DNA from: Atrina japonica | Lineage: Eukaryota > Mollusca > Bivalvia > Pterioida > Pinnidae | Assembly: GCA_030159075.1 (NCBI GenBank) | Contig: BROG01000909.1 | Location: 163,932-227,931, forward strand | Reading direction: 5' to 3' | DNA: 64,000 nt | Shown here: positions 38,150 through 53,179 of the stretch, one piece after another | How the letters are laid out: every line of letters starts with the position of its first letter | Position numbering within the stretch: the first letter of the stretch is position 1 | The notes under the pieces: generated by a model | Told to the model about the DNA's origin: nothing | The model's input: the letters and a program-made list of their open reading frames with translations, nothing else | Databases searched by the model: none | Position numbers and translations under genes: made by a program

Positions 38150-39400
38150 TGGTCTTATCAGTGCCAAATATTACTTTAGTATAAGATTATCAGCTGGTAT
38201 CGAAATACCGAATATCTCTCGAACAGTGTTTACATGCTAACAGGAAATTTGTCAAACATTAATAAAAGTTTAAACTACCAAAATGAATTATAAAGCATGG
38301 AGGTCGATGTGTACAAGAAGTTTCATAGAAATGTGTTGAAGGGTTCCCGAGTTTTTATTAGGAAACACAGGAATTCGTGATATTTTAGTCATTTTGGTGT
38401 TTCCATGGTTACGGGGTAATAATCACAAATGAGTTGTTTGAAATAGCATGTATTATAAACATTCATTAACTTTAGTGTATACATGATGTTTGGCGAAGAT
38501 TTATCAAATGATTTCTAAGTTATTCGCTGGAATAACAGAAATTCGCGATTTCATAGCTATAATTGATTTTTGTTTCCATTGTAACGAAAAAACATATCAC
38601 AAATGAAGAGTTGAGAACAGAGTAAATGACAAACAATCATCAATGTTGATGAATATACAAAGTTTAGTGAAGACATCGCACTCGGTGTTTTGAGTTATGC
38701 CCTGGAATATCAGAAATTGGCGATTTGGGGCTATTTTATTGTTGTTTCCACGGTAACAGGAAAAATATCGTAAATATAGATTTGAAATTACAAATAAGCA
38801 CTTCTACTGATATCTATTGATTTATACATGGCGTTTGGCAAAGATATATTGAATATAGAAATCTCAGATACCATCAGGTGCCATGGAGGAGTAAGCATTC
38901 CCTGTAGACCGGTCACTCCCGCCGTGAGTCCACAGTCAAATTAAAATAAAATACGTGGAATAACAAAAATTAGCGATTTTCTTGCTATATTTGTTTTTTT
39001 TTTCAATGGTAACAAGTTTTAATGGAAGGTTTGGTTAAGATATCTTGTACGATATTTGAGTTGTGCTGTTATAATAAAAATCAGCGATTTTAATAGACCA
39101 AACTTTGTTTCTATGGTAACAGAAAAACAAATAAACATGAAAATTTCAAAATATCAAAAGGTACCACTTGGCATCAAGATTAATATTTGTATGAAGTTTG
39201 GTGAAGATATCTTCTACTACTTCCGAGTTCTGCACTGGAAACGAAATTGCAAAAACGCACATTTTTTCTGTTACCATGGCAACGGTTTCGAATTTTGAAA
39301 AATGAAGACACTATTGCACATCTACACATGGTGCTCATCATTGTGGCGAAGTTTAATCAAACCCATCTGGAAGAAATTGAATGGACAAAAAAGTGTCGAT
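38150..39400. repeat. Diverged tandem array, period about 172 bp
   Basis: A landmark of the form TTTCCATGGTAAC recurs at about 38227, 38401, 38573, 38745, 39001, 39108 and 39270, giving spacings of 174, 172, 172, 256, 107 and 162. The 256 gap includes an inserted Penelope-like fragment. A second landmark (GTTTGGCGAAGAT) recurs once per unit. The copies are strongly diverged. The period is near the range common for satellite DNA. Confidence 0.8.
38868..38938 (-). mobile_element. Internally deleted Penelope-like 3' end inside the 172-bp array
   Basis: ATCTCAGATACCA is joined directly to TCAGGTGCCATGGAGGAGTA and on to GTGAGTCCACAGTCAA. About 80 bases present in other copies (27820-27907) are missing. 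Confidence 0.88.
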
Positions 39401-39419
39401 AAAAAACATAAAAAGATGC

Positions 39420-40015
39420 GAACAAAATATACCTTTCGACGAGATCGTTCGAGAGATATAATAATAATAATAAAAAGAAACGTATAATTACAATATATCA
39501 CTCGAAATTCGTTCGAGAGACATAATATAAAATTTTAATGCAGCGCGGTAGCACTTCATGTTGAAAATGTCCCTATACCAATTTCCGATAAAAAACATAA
39601 ACGCAATAAAATTGCAATTTAAACCTTATTGTTACATACATTCGACGGATTTTTCCATTGCAGGGACATTTAGTCCATGTTGCAAAGGTTAATAGCAGCT
39701 AACATCAGTAGGGGATTCAATTTCCAATATGCAAGTAAGGCAAAAATGCGTCTTAACATAGAATGAATAGGAGAATATGTAAATATAAAAATATCAATAT
39801 GTATCTCGACGACATTCGTTCGAGAGACATAATAATAAAATGAAACGTACAATAACAATATGTCTATCGACGACATTCAATCGAAAGACATAATGATATT
39901 AGAAAAGAACCGTATGACATAAATATGTCTCGATATTTTTTCGAGAACATGATAAAAAGAAACGTACAATAACAATATGTCTCTCGACATTCGTACGAAA
40001 AACATAATGATACAT
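39420..40015. repeat. Hairpin-rich tandem repeats (TCTCTCGA...TCGAGAGA)
   Basis: Units of about 45-65 bp contain GAAACGTACAATAACAATAT followed by TGTCTCTCGACGACATTCG and TTCGAGAGACATAATAATA. The arms TCTCTCGA and TCGAGAGA can pair. Clear units lie at about 39435-39530 and 39785-40010, with non-repeat sequence between them. Confidence 0.75.
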
Positions 40016-40149
40016 ATAATAATATTGCTTAGAAAACAGGTAAAATCATTCTATATAATATCAAAAGATTTTTGGTTAGATATTGATCATTCAGCAATTT
40101 TAATCGATGATTTTAATCGGTGCAAAATATTTTGAAGGATACCAAATCA

Positions 40150-41930
<1,781 letters not shown>

Positions 41931-43767
41931 TTTTCATTGTTTATGCTCTCGGGCCTAGGGATGTGATTGGTATATACTATAAAAATGAACATATTTATAT
42001 TGTTAAACAGTGCTGTGCAGTACATACTGCTGATGTAATGTGAAAAGGATAACGCGTTTGCATAGTTCCTTTCAGTGTTAGAATTCGCAATTTTATCAAC
42101 ACTCGTACAGATTATGAAAATTCAGGCTAAGTGTTTTGTTCTTCGTATTCTTGTGTGGCCCATTGTCCGATTTAATCACCGATATAATTCATATCTAAGC
42201 GGAAATTGTGTCGCCAGAGAAAGGTGCGGGCTTCGCAAGTCATTGTTCTATGACGAAAATCATACCCGTGTCATTTTATATGGTAGAAAACATACTTGGG
42301 ACATCTTCTGAGGTAGAATTAAAATGTACACTTATCATTTTCCTATGGAAACAATATATCCATGTCAATTACTTATCATTGAAACTTATTTATATTATCC
42401 GATCTATATTTTTGTAATAGAAAATATACACGGGTAATATTTCTAAGTAGACAAGAAGCGAACGGTCAGCTGAGGTATTTATTGTTGAAGGACAAATTTT
42501 AGTCCATGCTGAAAAAATGGAACAAAAACGGAAATTGGGTCATTTTTGTCAAGGTACGGATCAATTGTATACGTGTTGTATATACGTGTGTGTGTTCTTT
42601 GTGGGTGACTTGTCTACATTACACCGAGTCTGAACCACTGCAGTACAACAATATGATAAATCACTACCCATTTATCCATAAAAATGTAATGTGACTTGTT
42701 TAAAATCTGTGCGACAGCAAATATCTATCGTTTTTATAATATAGCGCAGTGTTAAATATAATCAACCATACAATTCTCGACTGTATTAAGTCTTATATTG
42801 TATTAATCCATTGATAGTGTTAGTTTTATCGAGTGATATATAGGTCTACCAAGGTAAATTGACACATATTTACAAACACAACGAGCCTAAATCAAATCAT
42901 AACAGGAGTGACAAGCTACTTGTCGTCAAAAAAGTATTAGAGATTCAATAATGAATGGTGTCCGTGCAATACAATGTTTTACCTGTACAACATATGTTTG
43001 GAAAGTACACCTATTGTTTTGGTTTCTGACTGAATCAGGATGTGCCACTTTATCTTTGTAGGCCAATACATAGATATAATATCGACTATTCAAGGAAACA
43101 GCTATTTAACGTGTTTTACGCACAATTTCTTTACTGGTTACTAATTACGCGTATACCTTCTAAGTGAGGTTTACCAAGTGCTAAAACACTGGCTCACCTT
43201 ACTGAAAGTCTTATGTTCGGCACCACACTATGGAGCGACTTGAAATGCTACTGATGTGGTTAAAAGATCACAACAAGTATCATACTGAAGATATAACGTT
43301 CACCACCCTACTGTGGACCGACTTGAAATTTTCCTGATGTGGTTGAAACACCACAAAAAGTATCGAACTGAAGATCTAATGTTGGCACTAGGTACAGAGT
43401 TGATCTGGGAAAAATATGTGTGGGTCTACATTCATGGTAGGTAAAGAAATGAAATGATAACGTTAGAGGAAATATGGAGGACAAAGCGCTGTACTTGCAA
43501 AAACCGATTTATAATCGGGAGGTAGAAAAAAACAGTAGAACCGACTTTTTCAGTAGAGAAAAAGTGGTCGTACCACCAAACACAATAGAAGAAGACTACC
43601 AAAATAGAGTATCATATTCTAAACGCTATAGAAATAGTCAATAAGGTTAAGATGCAGCTTTTAAAAACTAAGACGATAAGTATAGTTTGGCCGATACGTT
43701 CTTGTTTACATCTGGCAAATCCGCATATTGACAGATAATCTTATTCCCGAGAAGATAGAATGCAATA
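41931..43767. other. Non-coding stretch with a short tandem duplication
   Basis: The block near 42835-42950 (GGTCTACCAAGGTAAATTGA, ATAACAGGAGTGACAAG) resembles 57255-57345 in unit 3. An ~85-bp unit is repeated at 43213-43385 (ATGTTCGGCACCAC / ACGTTCACCACCC, each followed by TGTGG and CTGATGTGGTT). No gene is recognised. Confidence 0.55.
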
Positions 43768-45475
43768 TAAAAAATCTCAGATACCAAAGTATCAATCAAG
43801 AGCATGTCCAGGACATAGATACAAATACGGTAAAATGGACAAACACGGACCTCTGGAAACCAAGAGGTGGAGTCAGGTGCCATGGAGGTGTAAACAATCC
43901 CTGTCAACCGGTCACACCCGCCGTGAGTCCACAGTCAAGTCCAATGAATTCGTGAGGAGTGAATCCTAGTCACAATAGGTATAGACGTCTCAACAACCGT
44001 CAACGAAAAGGCAACTCAACATTTCACTTAGTGAAACAGAGTAATCGCAAACAAGACTATTATACCGATCATAAAATTAGCGGAACGTTGACATTAAAAC
44101 CCGGTTTTCGATATCCCTGGGTTAATAATTTTTCAGTGTGTAGTTTACCTCTGTATATGAAATCGTCAAATGTTATACACCCCCTGGCATATCGGATTAT
44201 TTGTGAAATATAAACTCCATATGCGGGTGACTGAGGGATATTACTACTTAAATGTGGAAAATTTACGATGGGAAAGCCAAATTCGTCGCGTTTGTCGTAT
44301 AGCTTAGTTGCCAGTTTCCCGTCTGTGTCTATACCAAGTAACATGTCTAAGTATGAAGCGTGTGTGCTTGATTCTGCTGGATCTTTAATTTCTAGTTCGC
44401 TGGGATATATCGCATTGACGTATGTATGAATATTGTCATTATTAATTGACAAAAGGTCGTCGATATAGCTAAATGTCAAATTAAAGGACACCGTTAACTT
44501 TTTCTTCTTTTGATTCAGCAGTTTCTGAATGAAGTCTGCTTCGTATGAATAAAGGAACAGGTCGGCCAATAAAGGGGCACAATTGGTTCCCATAGGAATG
44601 CCGACAGTTTGTTGAAAGACCACGTCTCCGAACATTACAAATATATCGTCTCTTAGAAATTCCAGCATGTTTTATATCAACTTCAATGTATTTATGCGTA
44701 GAATCAGAGTGATGTTGGACAAAATACGTATCCTGATAGCCAATCACTAAATATTTCAATTTTCGGGTACCACCTTTAGCGAAAAAACAGTTGTCTATGA
44801 TGCTAAAGCAGTTGTCTATGATGCTAAAAAGTCTTTCGTTTAATTCTTTTATGCGGAATAGTTGTGTAAAGAGTAGAGAAGTAATATGTTTTGATACTGT
44901 GAATTCGAGAAAAATTGTGTGCCTTAAAACTTTCTTAAAGTTGTTTAGAATTTTTTAGTATCCACATCTGCTTTGGAATAAGCAACCTTACAGTATTGTT
45001 GAAGTTTCTCCTCAACGGCTGTAAATATCTTAGTAAGGAGTAAAGATAAAGGTTTGGTAGAACATTTGCTGGATCCTGCTACAATTCTTTGCTTATACGG
45101 GGTTTTTATGAAGTTTAGGTATCCAGTATGGTATGGTAGCTCAAAATTGGTATCCGTTGTAGGTATATCAAATAAGCGTAATACGGACACATGATTTTGA
45201 AGGATCTCGTCCTTTGAAAGCGAGCTACGTGTGTATGTAGGATTACCAGAATTTGTATTAAACCCAAGTTCTTCTAATAAACAATTATAGTAATGTGTCT
45301 TACAAATAAAAACTATATTATTTGAGGCTTTGTCTGCTGGTACCAGTACATATTGGTCATGTAATCTATCCAGTTCAGTTACTTTTTCTGGATCACTAAA
45401 TACAGAGGGATAACGTGTTTTCATAGTCTCTTTAAGTTTTCGAATACGAATACAAAGGTATTTGGTTTTTTTTTA
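43768..45475 (-). mobile_element. Penelope-like element, 5'-truncated copy of about 1.7 kb
   Basis: Minus-strand frames at 45424-44945 carry VLVPADKASNNIVFICKTHY (the N-terminal RT region with the PADKA motif). 44759-44481 and 44668-44069 carry VGIPMGTNCAPLLADLF, a palm segment with Y-I-D-D, and the C-terminal domain to the 3' end at 43768. The frame is broken near 44940 and 44770, where a 23-bp block (GCAGTTGTCTATGATGCTAA) is duplicated in tandem. No GIY-YIG endonuclease is visible. The copy is inactive. Confidence 0.9.
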
Positions 45476-47120
<1,645 letters not shown>

Positions 47121-47396
47121 TCCTTTTGCTAAAAACGTATCAGTAACTGATCAGTAATATATTTTCCAGAATCTCAGTACGCTGTTCAATTCGCAACTGT
47201 CGTACTTTTCTGAGACATAATAAAGAATTGACAGTTATCCTCTAACCCCCTTTAAATATTTCGGGTTTGCCTCAATTCCGACAACTTATTTAACTGTTTC
47301 AATCAATGTCGACCCATACTAATTTTGCCATCACTGGGATCAAAACAAACGACAAATGATCTGAATGAATGAAAAATTGAAGAAAAATCACATGCC

Positions 47397-47402
47397 TTTA
47401 TT
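47397..47402 (-). promoter_or_regulatory. Polyadenylation signal AATAAA, PAK-like unit 3
   Basis: Plus-strand TTTATT in the block CATGCCTTTATTGATATTCC, conserved in all three units. Confidence 0.5.
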
Positions 47403-47687
47403 GATATTCCAATTTACAAACAGACAAGAAAGGAAAGTTGTGCGACAAATATGTGTATAAATACAGACACCGTGAATATAACAGAAACAATCAAAAGCAT
47501 TAAGATTATCTCACATACTTCAGAGTTAGACAATACAAAGTTATTATATGTAAACACTTATGTTTTCAATATTGATCATCAAACATAAAAAAGATAAAAT
47601 TTAAAATAAACTTGCGAACGAATTTACAAGCTGCGTCTAGTGTCAACATTGAATAATAGTACATGTATAAATATTCCAGATGGAATG

Positions 47688-47803
<116 letters not shown>

Positions 47804-48564
47804 ACAAGACAGCAGCTATAGTAACGTCTTTCAGTATTACTACCTTTCCTTGCAATCGTGTAAAACATATAACATTTTACATACATGTATGTGTTTATCA
47901 ACAGATTGTTATTAATTACCTGTCCAACAACAATTATAAAAACACAAAAAAAACCATCAAGCAACAGTAATATACGTCAAAATATGACACAACTTTAGAA
48001 ATGACATACTTAATGTACAAAAGCAGGGAATAACAAAACTGTTTAAACAACGTTAATGGTTACACATTTGCTGGGACATTTGTGCATTAGTTTCTTTGGA
48101 TGTATGTTACAAATCCTAACTGTATGTAAATTGATCATAAATTAGACTAAATCTAGACATGTAACTTAATATAAAATAGTCTCCCTCCTGTATTTTGTCA
48201 TGGTAATTATTTGAAGTAATTTAGTGGCACATTAGAGCAGTAAGTGAAGAATTGGTAAAATTTGGTTTCAGATTTCTTCAGAGTAATTCAGTAAAATTAC
48301 AAATCAATAGTTTGTGTTACTGGAATGGCCAAATGCTGAACATTCTGATAGGTATACTAGCTGTAATGTATTGTGTACTTAGGTGTACGCCTTTTGCTTA
48401 TGACTTATATAACTTTATTCACAAGGAAAATTTTGGAAAAAACACATTATGTTGGTTACAAAAGTCACATTCTAAAGTGACAATGCTGTGACAGTAAAAT
48501 GCAGTTCACAAAATGCTGAAATTAAATTATTTTGGGACATGTTGGAAAACATCTTGTTCATTTT

Positions 48565-48705
<141 letters not shown>

Positions 48706-51220
48706 CTGAACCTTAACTGCAATTTTTTCAAACAAAGCAGGACTTTCGTATGACAGTATGTACAATTAGTACAATATCACATTTAAGACCAACAAAACTC
48801 AACAGCATTCTGACAGAACAAACGTATAGTGTGTAGCTAAATTTCCCAGCTATCTCACCTACACATTCATACTTATTAACAAGGATGTAAGATTTAAGAA
48901 ACATGCTACATCTTATATTAAATCTTACTGTCCTGGAAAAATTATCTTTCCTCCAAACTAATGACTTGTATTCTACAGAGCACTATTCAATAGACCTTTG
49001 CAACACTTTTGGTACAATTCTGAATGATTGAAATTTATTTCATTCTAGTGCAGCACATTCTCTGTTGCACGGTTTTGACTGTTCGACATATTTTACAGAA
49101 AAAAATTAAGTTTAAACAGAACATATGTCTATACAAAGTATTATGTTAAAAAACGCAAACAATATCACATAAGTTACAGGTGGGTATGTGGTAGAAAAGG
49201 ACAATAATTAATAATAAAGTTAAATCAACATTTCGCAAATATAAACGCAACGGTAAACGTGTCAACCAAAATATGTTTATCCAAAGACGTGTCTCTATAT
49301 TATATCAGAATGTTTACAAATATCTCAGATGTAGTATCATGATCTACAATGTAATATGTATACTAAGATGTCGTAAAAATCACTGTAAAGATCTAATGTG
49401 AATATATTACATCGTTATTGAACAGAAAAATGCAAGATAAATAAAATGATTCAACATTTTGCAAATGGGAAAATAGAAAAGGCTTCACTAAAGTACCGTC
49501 AACAAGATTCTCAGAAAAAAGTGACAACTAAAGAAACGTAAACATTCAACGATTTTAGTCAGACTCACTTAAATAAGTAGACATATGACCGAGTTTAGTA
49601 CCATTCCACAGAATACAAAAATAGCCTGACACCAAAACCAGCTTGTTTTATTCCATTTGATTTCGAAACCTAAAACAAGACCAATGCTTAATCAGTGTCG
49701 AAACAAAAACAATAATTATGGTATGAACATAGAGACACAATGGTGATAAGTACACAGAGCTATAGAAACAATACATAATATATTTCAACTTCATCTGGAA
49801 CTGTTCACGAAAGTTTGTAAAACGTTCAGTTAGTTATAACTACACCTGATATACAAATACACTGATAATAGAACATATATAATTAACTGCCAGTACAGCT
49901 ACATCAATGTATGATCATGGAAAATTCCTTTTAATCTCTAACTACCCACATAATCTGAAGAAAAAACAGAAACGGATAAATATTTTTCGAACTGAATAAG
50001 TATTGGAAAGATTTGGACTTATTACTTCACATTGACAATTTGAAAGACGGATGAGTGGACAAACAGAACGAAACCTATCATCTTACATCTGCAAAGCTCA
50101 AACATACACCCAGCTCTTAACAATGAAATGTAATAGATAACATTCAGCAAAGCTTTTGGCAGCAACTTCTTACCAAAAGTGATAACTTTAAGTTAAATGT
50201 ATTGTCTATGATTTGTCTAACAAAATGTTAAAGTGGGTTAACATTATAAACAATTTCAACTTCAAATTTATTTGTGCATTTAGATTGGGAAATAGATAAA
50301 CACAATACTTTCAGCTTAGATAGATACCATTCCCTGCTGCAAGTGTATCATTTTCTTCTGATCCTGACTACATGCAAACAATATCTAAGGTTATATTTTT
50401 AGAGCTAAACATGGTTGCTGTGGTCATTAAAAGATAAAAGCAATCAATATGAGATCAAAAATATCATAGGCATAGTGTTAATCGTATTTAATGATTTTTA
50501 GTATTTTAAATGACTGGCATAATATTGCTGAATTATGTCACATGTCTAACAAAAGATAAAATTCTTCAAAATCTTCATCAAAACATTAACAGGAAAGCTG
50601 TGTAGTAATTGTAATGAGTTTTAACCAACTTATCAATTCAGAATGACAAAAAATAAGAATTTACAGATTTTGAACTATAAAAAGCAATTAATTTACAACA
50701 CTTGACTGTGTAGTGGAGTATTATTGATAGATTTATTTTTGTTTCAAACACAGAAAGTTTTAACAGTGATGGAAATCAGAATCACCAAATTTCACTGTAA
50801 AATGTCAAATATATTTTAAATATGCTTTGTTTCATCAATAGGTTCACACACAAAATATAATATGATTCATGTACATGAAATAATGATTACTTAGGACACA
50901 CACATATAAGATCAATCCTTGTCCTTAACCTTATACTGAATACATGACAAAATACAAGTGGTTTTCTCCTTCAACAACTACTTGAGATGATGATATAAGA
51001 AATTAGTTAATTCTCCAATAAATCATCAGTGGTTGTATGCTTCAACTACATTAACATGACAGACATTAAAACATCATTGTTGATATTAAAACATTATTGT
51101 TGTGGTTATCAGACAATTACTTGCATACAAAATTACCCATGTATTTTAATGATGGGTATATCTACACAGCATATGGCTATGTAATATGTAAATTTACTGT
51201 TCTATTCGCGCCTCATATTT

Positions 51221-51630
51221 AAACAATATCACCTTCAAAATAGTATCAGAGGATCATACTTAAACAATATCACCTTCAACATAGTATCAGAGGATCATAC
51301 TTAAACCATATAACCTTTAATATGATATACGAAGATCATACTTAAACCATATAAATTTTAACATGATATCAGGTGTTTATACGTAAACAATATCACCTTC
51401 AAAATAGTATCAGGAGATCATACTTAAACCATATCACCTTTGGTATGATATAAGAAGATCATACTTAAACCATATCACCTTTAACATATTATCAGGGGAT
51501 CATACATAAACCATATCACCTTTAACACATTATCATGGGATCATACATAAACCACATCACCTTTAACGTGATGCCAGAGGATCATAATTAAACCACACCA
51601 GCTTTCAAAGTCAAAATGAGAAACACTATA
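51221..51630. repeat. Tandem array with exact 41-bp period, 10 units
   Basis: The unit landmark AAAC(A/C)ATAT starts at 51221, 51262, 51303, 51344, 51385, 51426, 51467, 51508, 51549 and 51590, exactly 41 bases apart with no indels. A typical unit reads AAACCATATCACCTTTAACA, then TGATATCAGAGGATCATACTT-like. Since 41 is not a multiple of three, coding is excluded. Unit 2 has a diverged version at about 32760-32990. Confidence 0.92.
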
Positions 51631-52398
51631 ACAGGCAAACTCTTGATAAAGACGATGTTTGGAACGTTAAACCAAAGACAAAGGAAGACTTTGTAGTTTT
51701 CCAACATTTAAGTTGTTACTATTTCCAATGGTTAAAATGAAAGTTTTAAGAAACCTCTGTATTGTAGTGACAGTAGTAAACTGTCAGAATTTTCCAGTCA
51801 AAATTTAATTTCAGCTAGATGAATTGCATCTAGAAATTAATTCATAAATATTCAAGTGCTGGTCATGTGACAGTTCTTAATATGAAATTCACTGAGTAGT
51901 TTATTTCATGAAAACATAAGAAAATTGGTGTTCCATATATTGCTTTATAGAATCTGTTATCATAAACATTTATATGTAACTCATTCACCCCTAAAGACAT
52001 ATCTAGACTGATTTAAGTCATTGATTTACAGAAGAGTCCACTATTTTTCAGGGGTTGATGAGTTAATATTCATTAAACTTCCCAGTATGAAATAACAAGC
52101 TGTGACACTCCATGCATACATATGCTTAGTGTTATGTTTAACCATGAACCGAAACTAGTACACAAATTGCGCTTTAAATTCTAAAACAAAGTAACTAGTA
52201 AATAGATGGCCGTTATTCCATAATGCGCATTAAAATCTTATCAAAGATATTTGTATGGTACATACAGGAAATTTTCGTGATGAACCATTACTAGATATTA
52301 TTTTATTATCATGTACATTTTCTGGAGAAAAAACAACTTCAGTGCATGATACTTCTTGCCGTTTCAGCAATGCCAGGTGGATTGTCTAATCAGACCAT

Positions 52399-52711
52399 TC
52401 AATGACCAGTAACCTGCTTGGCAGCTACGATTAAAGATCGTAATGTCTTCAAGTCTTTATATTTTTTCAGAAAATCATGATTTAGAAGTTCTTCAGTGTC
52501 TGCCCTTTTCTCTACATCTACCTCAAGACACTTGTCCAGGAAATCCCTCAGTTCTGGAGACAATTTATTTTTTATCTCAGGCTTTTCATTTGTAGCTATG
52601 CAATATAAAGCCTTTAATTCAGATTTACTTCAATATGGCGGCTTTCCTTCCAACATTTCAATAATCACAATACCCAAGCTCCAAACATCCACCTTCTTGC
52701 CGTAGTGTTTT
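52399..52711 (-). pseudogene. PAK-like unit 3, kinase C-lobe exon
   Basis: The acceptor CTTTTTAG lies before 52711. The first base completes Arg from the previous exon, then it reads [20 protein letters not shown] (subdomain IX), GKPPY followed by TGA at 52630-52632 where PAKs have Leu. It continues openly: KALYCIATNEKPEI, ELRDFLDKCLEVDVEKRA (subdomain XI with its Arg), LNHDFLKKYKDL, IVAAKQVTGH and a TGA at 52399. The end coincides with the usual PAK C-terminus (LIAAAKEAT...). One nonsense codon in an otherwise complete exon suggests fairly recent decay. Confidence 0.88.
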
Positions 52712-53179
52712 CTAAAAAGAAAAGGTAGAAATGTAAAAACATCTGAAAATTTCAACTTACAACATGCGAGTGAAAATTTTGTTAAAGTAATTGACGAATA
52801 ACAAGTTTAATCTAAAGAATTAATAGTATCTCATCAGGACATGACACCTAGAAGTAAAAAACCAACACAATGCCTACCGAACATATATAGCTTCATGCAA
52901 TAAGGGAAGCCTAAGTGAAGAAATGACTTAGAAATGGGCCAATCAAATAAAATCAACAATAAGGAATTAACACAAAAAAACGTGATAGGAGCTAAATTTT
53001 TGCATACACCACTATGTATGCTTAAAATGTATACCTTCACTAAATATGGAGAGCTTAGTTGAGGAAAGGTAGTTATGGTCTATGATAGGACAGATTGAAA
53101 AATGTCGGTATACAAAAGAAAAAATACAGTCCGGAGGTACTAAGGATACTGATAATTTAGAGAATGATAATAGTAATAT

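Noticed and set aside
42075..42417. Two overlapping plus-strand open frames near the right segmental duplicate
   Set aside because: They lie just outside the duplicated block, overlap each other in different frames and show no domain.
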